From Patescibacteria group bacterium (lineage in GTDB: Bacteria > Patescibacteriota > Minisyncoccia > JAHIHE01), in the NCBI GenBank assembly GCA_018896765.1, contig JAHILZ010000086.1:1-16353 (forward strand): a stretch of DNA of 16,353 nt, given 5' to 3'. Below the pieces are notes generated by a model that was not told the origin of the DNA, ran no database searches, and saw only the letters and a program-made list of their open reading frames with translations. The number at the start of each line of letters is the position of its first letter. The stretch's first letter is position 1. Below, in pieces: positions 7,070 through 12,394 of this stretch. Both the position numbers and the translations under genes were made by a program.

Positions 7070-7209
7070 AAAAAGGCAAGAAACTTTTTGGCGGAATAGC
7101 GGCGAATACTGATGAAAGAAGTTATAAAGGCCGTTGGGTTTATTTTGCGGAAAACAGCAAAAAATTTAAGAAAGGCGAATTTGGAAATTGGATAGATTTG
7201 GAATTGTAA
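7062..7209 (+). pseudogene. Short frameshifted coding remnant after mod
   Basis: An ATG at 7062 overlaps the mod stop but leads only to a 16-residue peptide. One base later, after a run of seven A (7068-7074), a different frame is open to the TAA at 7207. It encodes a protein-like sequence ending KKGEFGNWIDLEL, with RSYKGRWVYFAENSKKF before it. Removing one A would join ATG and this frame into a 48-residue protein. It may be a decayed downstream gene of the restriction locus or a small gene with a slippage site. I do not recognise the family. Confidence 0.4.
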
Positions 7210-7265
7210 TTTTGGCGGGCAGGCAATCAGGCGGGTGAAAAGTCATAAGCGTAATTTTGAATTTT

Positions 7266-7299
7266 AAAAAACAGCCCAAGCATTTGGGCTGTTTTTTTT
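7266..7299. terminator. Bidirectional intrinsic terminator
   Basis: ACAGCCCAA (7271-7279) and TTGGGCTGT (7284-7292) form a perfect 9-bp stem with loop GCAT. A run of A precedes it and eight T follow, so it works on either strand. It lies between the convergent mod remnant (+) and topA (-), 14 nt past the topA stop. Confidence 0.9.
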
Positions 7300-7312
7300 A
7301 ATTGATTTAAAT

Positions 7313-9568
7313 TTATACTTGCGGCGTTTCTTCCGTAGCAGGTTTTTTAGATGTCGCATAGTCGCATTTTGGATATTGATTGCAGCCGTAAAAAATCCTT
7401 TTAAATTTTCCTTTTTTCTCAACCAGTTCTCCTGGATTGTCTCGCTTCGCGAGATCTGGCGAAGCCAGACATTTGGGGCATTTCATTCCAATCGTTTTTT
7501 CTATTTTTTTGATAGTTTTACAAGCGGGGTAATCAGAGCATCCCAAAAAAGATCCGTACCTTCCTGTTTTGACTTTCATCGGTTTGCCGCATTTTTCACA
7601 AACTTCATTTGAGTGTTTTTCGTGCAGTTCTTTTTCTTCGCCCATGGGCATGGTGGTTTTGCAGTCCGGATAATTAGTACAGGCCATAAATTTTCCAAAA
7701 CGGCCAAGTTTTATTATCATCGGCGCGCCGCATTTGGGGCATTTTTCGTCGCTTTTTTCTTCCGTAAGATCTTTTTTGTTTATTTCCTTATCTTTTTTTA
7801 GCAAGTTTTCTTTGAATGGCCCATAAAATTCTTTTATAACCGGCACCCATTGTTTTTTGTTTTCCGCGATTTCATCCAGATTTTCTTCCATTCGGGCGGT
7901 AAATTTTATATCAACGATTTGCGAAAAATGTTCGACTAAGACTTTGTTGACGATAACCCCGATTTCTTTGGGATAAAATCTTTTTTCTTTTTTTTCCACA
8001 TAACCGCGGTCTTGAATCGTGCTTATGGTCGGCGCGTAAGTGGACGGCCGGCCAATGCCGTATTCTTCCATAATTTTAATCAAGCTTGCTTCGTTGTATC
8101 TTGCCGGAGGGGATGTGAAATGCTGATCGCTTGTAACTTTTATTAAATCCAGTTCTTCTTCTTTTTCTAATTCCGGCAAGATTATTTCTTCGGATTTTGA
8201 GGGATAAATTCTGAGAAAACCGTCGAATTTTATTATTGATCCCGTGGCGCGTAAAATGTAGTTATCATCTTTTGCATTGGCGCTTATATCAATGCTAGTT
8301 GAATCAATTTTAGCGCTTGCCATTTGAGTAGCGACCATTCTTTGCCAGATTAAAGAGTATAGTTTGAATTGTTTTGAATCCAGAAATTCTTTTACACTCT
8401 CGGGGCTTTTTGCCGGGTCCGTAGGCCTGATTGCTTCATGCGCTTCTTGCGCGCCTTTGCTTTTTGTTTTAAATCTTCGGGGACTGTCGATTGTATAGCG
8501 AGCGCCGAAGTTTTTGCCAATATAAGCTTTGACGGTGGCAAGAGCGTCTTCGCTCAAATTTAGCGAATCGGTCCTCATGTAGGTTATTAATCCTACAGAT
8601 TCTGATGCGCCTAAGTCCATACCTTCATATAATTGCTGGGCAATCATCATCGTCTGTTTAGCGCTGTATCCGAATGTGTTGCTTGATGCCTGCTGGAGCG
8701 TACTGGTGGTAAAAGGCGGCAGAGGGTTTCTTTCCGTTTCTTTCTTTTTTATTTCCAGCACTTTGTATGTTGATTTTTCCAGTTCATTTTTTATTTTTTC
8801 CGCTTCTTCTTTTGTTTTAATCCCGAGTTTAGGCAGGACTTTATCGTTTATTTTGGCTAATCTTGCTTCAAATTCCGCTTTTGACTTTTGACTTTTGACT
8901 TTTGACTTTATTTCCCAGTATTCATCGGGAATAAATTTTTTTATTTCTTCTTCGCGCTCCACGATTAAGCGGACAGCGACTGACTGCACTCGTCCGGCCG
9001 AAAGGCCGAAGCGGATTTTTTTCCAGAGAAGAGGGGAGAGTTCGTAGCCGACAAGACGATCAAGCACGCGCCGCGCCTGTTGGGCGTTTACCAGATTCAT
9101 ATCGATTTGGCGCGGATTGGCCAAAGCTTTTTCAATGGCGGTTTTGGTGATTTCGTGAAAAACAATCCGTTCGTAAGGCTTTTGATTTTCTTCTTTTTTA
9201 GTTTTTTGAGTTTTGTTTGGGATTTTATTTTTTGAGTTTTGTTTGGGATTTGAGATTTGGGATTTGTTATTTCCCAAATTAAGTATTTGGGTCAGGTGCC
9301 AAGATATCGCTTCTCCTTCGCGGTCCTCATCGGAAGCCAGGATTATTTTATCGGCTTCACTCGCGATATTTTTCAGTTCGGCGATATGTTTTTTACTTTT
9401 TGGGTTTGCGACATATTCGGGTTCAAAATTATTTTCCGTGTCAACGCCTAGTTTGCTTTTGGGCAAATCGCGGACATGGCCAAAAGAAGATCGGACAATG
9501 TAATCATTGCTCAAAAATTTTGAAATAGTTTTTGCTTTGGTTGGAGACTCGACGATGATTAAATTCAT
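7313..9568 (-). CDS. topA: DNA topoisomerase I (TopA), type IA
   Basis: Relaxes negative supercoils by transient single-strand cleavage. The 751-residue protein starts with the TOPRIM domain (Glu7 in IVESPTKAKTI; DEDREGE at 80-86). The active-site Tyr330 lies in GLITYMRTDS, after SAGRVQSVAVR (190-200). The core ends near 600, and three C-terminal zinc ribbons follow. Their cysteines are at 610/613/630/636, 657/660/677/683 and 697/700/729/735. Three stretches look like repeat insertions that kept the frame: residues about 99-129 in the TOPRIM domain, 221-230, and about 701-712 inside the third zinc ribbon. The conserved motifs are all intact, so the gene should be functional. It lies 44 nt downstream of dprA in the same direction, the common dprA-topA arrangement, and ends at a shared terminator. 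Confidence 0.96.
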   Translation of the reverse strand: MNLIIVESPTKAKTISKFLSNDYIVRSSFGHVRDLPKSKLGVDTENNFEPEYVANPKSKKHIAELKNIASEADKIILASDEDREGEAISWHLTQILNLGNNKSQISNPKQNSKNKIPNKTQKTKKEENQKPYERIVFHEITKTAIEKALANPRQIDMNLVNAQQARRVLDRLVGYELSPLLWKKIRFGLSAGRVQSVAVRLIVEREEEIKKFIPDEYWEIKSKVKSQKSKAEFEARLAKINDKVLPKLGIKTKEEAEKIKNELEKSTYKVLEIKKKETERNPLPPFTTSTLQQASSNTFGYSAKQTMMIAQQLYEGMDLGASESVGLITYMRTDSLNLSEDALATVKAYIGKNFGARYTIDSPRRFKTKSKGAQEAHEAIRPTDPAKSPESVKEFLDSKQFKLYSLIWQRMVATQMASAKIDSTSIDISANAKDDNYILRATGSIIKFDGFLRIYPSKSEEIILPELEKEEELDLIKVTSDQHFTSPPARYNEASLIKIMEEYGIGRPSTYAPTISTIQDRGYVEKKEKRFYPKEIGVIVNKVLVEHFSQIVDIKFTARMEENLDEIAENKKQWVPVIKEFYGPFKENLLKKDKEINKKDLTEEKSDEKCPKCGAPMIIKLGRFGKFMACTNYPDCKTTMPMGEEKELHEKHSNEVCEKCGKPMKVKTGRYGSFLGCSDYPACKTIKKIEKTIGMKCPKCLASPDLAKRDNPGELVEKKGKFKRIFYGCNQYPKCDYATSKKPATEETPQV
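7439..7470. repeat. Palindromic insertion element inside topA
   Basis: Two adjacent hairpins, TCTCGC-TTC-GCGAGA (7440-7454) and TCTGGC-GAA-GCCAGA (7455-7469), together form a near-perfect 32-bp palindrome centred on AGATCT. In topA it encodes LASPDLAKRD, between the second cysteine of the third zinc ribbon and GELVEKKGKF, where relatives usually have only a few residues. The insertion adds a multiple of three bases. Confidence 0.7.
8879..8908. repeat. In-frame heptamer tandem repeat in topA
   Basis: TTTTGAC is repeated four times in tandem on the plus strand. On the topA strand it encodes KSKVKSQKSK (221-230), a 7-residue periodic, lysine-rich insert. Three heptamers equal seven codons, so copy-number changes in threes keep the frame. 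The unit resembles the heptamers of the intergenic family B repeats. Confidence 0.7.
9180..9280. repeat. AT-rich repeat insertion in the TOPRIM region of topA
   Basis: TTTTTTGAGTTTTGTTTGGG occurs twice 26 nt apart, followed by GGGATTTGAGATTTGGGATTTG and TTCCCAAATT. The stretch encodes a low-complexity insert rich in Lys, Asn, Gln and Ser (residues about 99-129), between the TOPRIM helix and PYERIVFHEIT. The two copies are in different frames (NPKQNSKN versus PNKTQKTK), so the protein repeat follows from the DNA repeat. Confidence 0.65.
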
Positions 9569-9612
9569 AGTTTGTTATAAATTTTATAATATCGTTATAA
9601 AGATTATAAAAA

Positions 9613-10698
9613 TTATCTTGCGATGATATAATTCCCGCTTCCCAAATTTTTCACCATTCCTTTCATTTCCATAAGCGTAAGGGCGCCGGATATTTTACCC
9701 GCGTCGATTTTGGCTTTTTGCGCTATGGCGTCGATGTGGAGCGGTTCGGCGCCGAGAAAAGATAAAATGGTTTCTTCTTCCGGCGACGCGGAAACAATAC
9801 TTCTATTAATAGTATATTCTTTAACTTTAGTCAAGTTTAATTCGTCTAGAATTTCTTGGCAAGAGGTTATTGCCTTTGCTCCCTGTTTGATTAAATTGTT
9901 TGTTCCTCGAGAGTTCGGCCAATAAATTCCGCCGGGAACGGCGAAGACATCTCGGTTGGCATCAAGCGCAAGCTTGGCCGTAATAAGAGCTCCTGATTTT
10001 TCAGCCGCTTCAATTACCAAGACTGCCGGAGCAAGTCCGGAGATAATTCTATTTCTCAGAGGGAACTGGTGTTTTAGCGCGGGTTTTCCAAAAGGGTATT
10101 CTGAAACAAGAGCGCCGTTCGCGATAATTTTTTCCGCGATTTGCTTTCGAGGAGAAAGATTGTATGAGTCAAGTCCGGAAGCTAAAACCGCGATTGTTTT
10201 CGCGCCATTTGCCATCGCGGTTTCGTGCGCGGCGGAATCGACGCCGTATGCCATTCCGCTGATAATGCTTATTCCCGATCTCGCTAAGCCGCCGACGATG
10301 TCGCTTATCGCTTGAGCGCCGTAAGAGGAGATTTTTCTCGACCCCACAACCGCTAAGGGAAAATTTAAGGATTCGGTTAGCCGCCCTTTTATATAGAGTA
10401 TCGCGGGCGGCGAATAACTTTCTTTTAAAAGTTTTGGATAATTTTTATCATTGATTGTAATGGCGGTAATTTGTTCTTTGATTAATTTTTCCCACTCTTT
10501 ATCGGGAGAAATTGTCGGACGCAGGCTTGTTATTTTTTCGCTAAGCACCTTGTCTAATCCGCTTTGTTCGAGTTCGCGGGTATTGCCGCGCCATGCGTTT
10601 TCCAGATTCTTGAAATAAAACGACAATCTTTTGAACTTAATCGGACCTATTTCTCCAATAAGGTTAAAAGCGTTATAATATTTAGTATCATCGGTCAT
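9613..10698 (-). CDS. dprA: DNA processing protein DprA (Smf)
   Basis: Binds incoming single-stranded DNA and loads RecA during natural transformation. The 361-residue protein has a SAM/helix-hairpin-helix-like N-terminus (about 1-70), the Rossmann-fold DprA core (about 80-285) and a DprA winged-helix C-terminus (about 305-361). Core motifs include VVGSRKISSYG (117-127), ISGMAYGVDSAAH (146-158), SEYPFGKPALKHQFPLRNRI (199-218) and the SGALITAKLALD segment (235-246). All three domains are present at normal length, so a functional competence protein is expected. It is the first gene of a dprA-topA unit. A plus-strand promoter lies divergently upstream at 10763, and I see no convincing dprA promoter in the 60 nt between. 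Confidence 0.96.
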   Translation of the reverse strand: MTDDTKYYNAFNLIGEIGPIKFKRLSFYFKNLENAWRGNTRELEQSGLDKVLSEKITSLRPTISPDKEWEKLIKEQITAITINDKNYPKLLKESYSPPAILYIKGRLTESLNFPLAVVGSRKISSYGAQAISDIVGGLARSGISIISGMAYGVDSAAHETAMANGAKTIAVLASGLDSYNLSPRKQIAEKIIANGALVSEYPFGKPALKHQFPLRNRIISGLAPAVLVIEAAEKSGALITAKLALDANRDVFAVPGGIYWPNSRGTNNLIKQGAKAITSCQEILDELNLTKVKEYTINRSIVSASPEEETILSFLGAEPLHIDAIAQKAKIDAGKISGALTLMEMKGMVKNLGSGNYIIAR

Positions 10699-10762
10699 AA
10701 AAATGTATTAAGCGCGGTTTATTATTAATCTATATTTAGCTTCAAGCAATGGCTTCCTCCAC

Positions 10763-10790
10763 TTGACATTTTTTAATCATTTGCTATAAT
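10763..10790 (+). promoter_or_regulatory. Strong sigma70-type promoter
   Basis: TTGACA (10763-10768), 16 nt, then TATAAT (10785-10790). Both hexamers match the consensus exactly. Expected start is near 10797. No open frame begins within 400 nt, so it must drive an untranslated RNA or a very long leader for the gene at 11248. Confidence 0.82.
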
Positions 10791-10796
10791 AGCTAA

Positions 10797-10966
10797 TCAG
10801 AATAAATTTGAAATTAGCGCATTACTTCTCAGCATTCTGCTGGCAAGCCGCGAACGCATGCCTATCCTCCTTGGTTATGTTAGTAGCTATAAGTTAAAGT
10901 TAGCCTTTTATAAGGCAAAACTTTGCGCTTGTCGGTGGAATTTTGAGAAGCAGTAGGCGCTCGAAT
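10797..10966 (+). ncRNA. Candidate structured RNA (unknown class; 6S-like rod shape possible)
   Basis: Downstream of the promoter, a closing stem joins AGCGC (10816-10820), TAC (10823-10825) and TTCTCA (10826-10831) to TGAGAA (10945-10950), GTA (10954-10956) and GCGCT (10958-10962). Inside, CCG and CGCA (10848-10858) can pair with GCG and CGG (10926-10936). A terminal hairpin combines AAAGTT/AACTTT and GCCTT-TTAT-AAGGC (10896-10925). A large unpaired 5' side contains TCCTCCTT (10865-10872). Length of about 150-170 nt, rod shape and a consensus promoter recall 6S RNA, but I do not recognise a conserved 6S core. SRP RNA and tmRNA signatures are absent. There is no U-rich terminator at its 3' end, so it may be the leader of a longer transcript. 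Confidence 0.5.
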
Positions 10967-11075
10967 GTCAAATGACGAATGACAAATGTCAAATCAATGC
11001 CAAAGCTCAAAGCTCAAATTTTTGACATTTGGATTTAGAATTTGGTTTGTCATTGGAAATTTGTCATTTGTCATT
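10964..11075. repeat. Heptameric inverted-repeat element, family B (copy 1)
   Basis: The left arm is built from 7-nt units (AATGTCA, AATGACG, AATGACA, AATGTCA, AATCAAT). The right arm carries the complementary TTTGTCATT units, with CAAAGCTCAAAGCTCAAA between them. Related copies lie at 13613-13733 and from 16241 to the window end. It separates the candidate structured RNA from the hairpin leader of the 11248 gene. Confidence 0.7.
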
Positions 11076-11141
11076 TTTAATTCATTGTTCTTTTAAAACA
11101 ATTCTTGCGGGAAGAAAATCGGGTGTTATTTTTAGTTACTG

Positions 11142-11194
11142 TATCTACTTGGAGGTTCAACCTCCAAGTAGATAGTTCAACCTCCAAGTAGATA
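11142..11194 (+). promoter_or_regulatory. Three-arm hairpin leader upstream of the 11248 gene
   Basis: TATCTACTTGGAGGTT (11142-11157) is the exact complement of AACCTCCAAGTAGATA, which occurs twice (11159-11174 and 11179-11194) as part of a perfect 20-nt tandem repeat. Arm 1 can pair with either copy, leaving the other free. Each free arm exposes ACCTCC, which is complementary to GGAGGT in the gene's Shine-Dalgarno sequence 45 nt downstream. The arrangement resembles a translation switch. Function is inferred. Confidence 0.6.
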
Positions 11195-11230
11195 ATATCC
11201 GGTTTCCTTCTTGTAAGAATAAATAGGAAT

Positions 11231-11243
11231 AAGGAGGAGGTGG
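11231..11243 (+). promoter_or_regulatory. Strong Shine-Dalgarno site
   Basis: AAGGAGGAGGTGG sits 4 nt upstream of the ATG at 11248 and contains two overlapping GGAGG cores. Every other start in this window has a weak or invisible site, so this gene stands out. It fixes the start codon. Confidence 0.85.
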
Positions 11244-11247
11244 AAAT

Positions 11248-11538
11248 ATGGAAGAAAAGCAGGCTAATGAGGAAAAAAATCGAACAGCGATTCGTATTCG
11301 GCAATTTGAATTAAAATCTATTCCTGGTTTAATGACAACAGTTGCTGGTTTGAATCGTAATATAAGACAGCTTCAGAAAGAGAAGAACGAAGCGCTCGAT
11401 GTCTTAGCTAGAAAGTTTAAAAATGCGCCTTCTGAAAATTTATTGGCTGTTCGAGATAACAAAGATTTTGATGTAGACGTAAGATGGACCGCAGGATTTA
11501 TCCTTTCAATCGAACATGGCATAATGCATAATCCATAA
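11248..11538 (+). CDS. Small protein of unknown function
   Basis: The 96-residue product has no family I recognise. It is highly charged. An N-terminal polar stretch (1-20) is followed by IRQFELKSIPGLMTTVAGLN (17-36) and a probable coiled-coil helix, NIRQLQKEKNEALDVLARKF, at 38-57. A C-terminal region contains DVDVRWTAGFILSIEHGIM. It has no signal peptide or membrane segment, so it is probably cytoplasmic. The start is fixed by the strongest ribosome-binding site in the window. It is preceded by an unusual leader: a strong promoter 458 nt upstream, a potential structured RNA, a repeat and a three-arm hairpin whose arms could mask the ribosome-binding site. This suggests tightly controlled, potentially high expression. 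The intact frame, clear ribosome-binding site and normal amino-acid use support a real gene. Confidence 0.75.
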   Translation: MEEKQANEEKNRTAIRIRQFELKSIPGLMTTVAGLNRNIRQLQKEKNEALDVLARKFKNAPSENLLAVRDNKDFDVDVRWTAGFILSIEHGIMHNP

Positions 11539-11549
11539 AGGTTACATTT

Positions 11550-11582
11550 GGTCAGGATTTATTTTTTCTTGGCCTTTTTTTT
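11550..11582 (+). terminator. Weak terminator candidate after the small gene
   Basis: GGTCA (11550-11554) can pair with TGGCC (11570-11574), including one G-U pair. Eight T follow at 11575-11582. The stem is short and the loop long, but position and T-run fit an intrinsic terminator. Confidence 0.3.
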
Positions 11583-11610
11583 GTCAAAATTTTAAATTAT
11601 TATTTGTATT

Positions 11611-11704
11611 TGTCATTGCGAGGAGTCAGCAGACGACGAAGCAATCACAACTTTTGCGCGATAAACACGGGATTGCTTCGTCGCTTCGGCTCCTCGCAAT
11701 GACA
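11611..11704. mobile_element. MITE-like palindromic repeat (TGTCATTGCGAGGAG family)
   Basis: The ends TGTCATTGCGAGGAG (11611-11625) and CTCCTCGCAATGACA (11690-11704) are perfect 15-bp inverted repeats. Inside them CGACGAAGCAATC pairs with GATTGCTTCGTCG, leaving a 26-nt centre. Elements with this core are dispersed in many unrelated bacterial genomes. It contains no transposase gene, so it would be mobilised in trans, if at all. Confidence 0.75.
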
Positions 11705-11710
11705 GAAGAG

Positions 11711-11740
11711 TCACACACCCCTTGCCCCTCTCAAGAGGGG
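11711..11740. repeat. GC-rich hairpin element forming the 3' end of pth
   Basis: CCCCTC-TCAA-GAGGGG (11725-11740) is a perfect hairpin, preceded by TCACACACCCCTTG. On the pth strand it encodes PLLRGARGV and then the TGA stop. The GC-rich composition contrasts sharply with the flanks. I believe similar hairpins recur in such genomes, but that is from memory. Confidence 0.5.
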
Positions 11741-12262
11741 AATAATAACTTCCCCAACAACTTCATCAATTATTTTTTGTTCTTCGTCGCTAAAATTTTC
11801 CAAAACAAATTTCTCCGTAGGAATTTTGTTTTCCGGTACCCCAATTCCAATTCTAATTCTCGCAAAATCTTTTGTTCCCAGCGCGTCAATAATGGATTGT
11901 ACGCCTTTGTGCCCGGCTGAAGTGCGATCTCGCGCGATTTTATACTTTCCAAGGAGAATATCCAGATCATCGTGAATAACAATTATATCGCCAGTATCGA
12001 TTTTATAATAATCGGCAATAGCCCTGACTGCCTTGCCTGATTCGTTCATAAAAGTTTGGGGCTTGGCAAGGATAATTTTTTCATCGTCAATTGTTCCCTT
12101 CGAAATTTCCGCGTTAAAATTAATTTGTAATTTGTAATTTGTAATTTGTAATTTCGCAGCTATGGCGTCAATCGCCATAAATCCTGTATTGTGCCGGGTT
12201 TTTTTATATTTTTCGCCCGGATTGCCCAGACCAATCACAAGTTTTATATTTGAGTTTTTCAT
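11711..12262 (-). CDS. pth: Peptidyl-tRNA hydrolase (Pth)
   Basis: Releases peptides from prematurely dissociated peptidyl-tRNA so that tRNA is recycled. The 183-residue protein begins KLVIGLGNPGEKYKKTRHNT. The expected active-site residues are present: Asn14 and His24 in the first segment, Asn73 in FMNESGKAV and Asp98 in IVIHDDLDI. At the position of E. coli Asn114 the sequence is GHKGVQSI, with Lys119. ATG 12262 is preferred. The frame is open to 12343, but that 27-residue extension is encoded by an intergenic repeat. Two parts look repeat-derived: LQITNYKLQIN (38-48), from a heptamer tandem, and the last residues PLLRGARGV, from a GC-rich hairpin. The stop is TGA. The gene is transcribed in the same direction as the LCP gene, with a 130-nt repeat between them. 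Confidence 0.94.
   Translation of the reverse strand: MKNSNIKLVIGLGNPGEKYKKTRHNTGFMAIDAIAAKLQITNYKLQINFNAEISKGTIDDEKIILAKPQTFMNESGKAVRAIADYYKIDTGDIIVIHDDLDILLGKYKIARDRTSAGHKGVQSIIDALGTKDFARIRIGIGVPENKIPTEKFVLENFSDEEQKIIDEVVGEVIIPLLRGARGV
12119..12151. repeat. In-frame heptamer tandem repeat in pth
   Basis: ATTTGTA is repeated four times on the plus strand. On the pth strand it encodes the 7-residue periodic insert LQITNYKLQIN (38-48), between the first helix and NAEISKG. As in topA, the 7-nt unit keeps the frame when copies change in threes. Confidence 0.7.
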
Positions 12263-12268
12263 AAGTTG

Positions 12269-12394
12269 TATTATAATTTTGAATTTTGAATTAAATTCTA
12301 ATTTATTAAATCCGAAACACAATATCTTAAGGTTTTGTTTCAAAATTAATTCATTTTAAATTCATTCGAAACTCAAAATTGGAAATTCAAAATT
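12269..12394. repeat. AT-rich inverted repeat, family C (copy 3, inverted)
   Basis: It fills the gap between the LCP gene and pth. Its reverse complement begins AATTTTGAATTTCCAATTTT and follows 1998-2131 almost base for base over the first 62 positions, with about 2 mismatches by eye, before diverging. The element ends exactly at the LCP stop codon. Confidence 0.75.

Noticed and set aside
10740..10751. CTTCAAGCAAT shared with 13583-13593
   Set aside because: An 11-nt match in unlike contexts, with no palindrome or spacing in common; likely chance.
11654..11920. 88-codon plus-strand open frame
   Set aside because: It starts inside the palindromic repeat and runs antisense through pth; the first residues are simply translated repeat.
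12263..12343. N-terminal extension of Pth to 12343
   Set aside because: The extra 27 residues are translated from the family C repeat, and the family N-terminus begins at the ATG at 12262.
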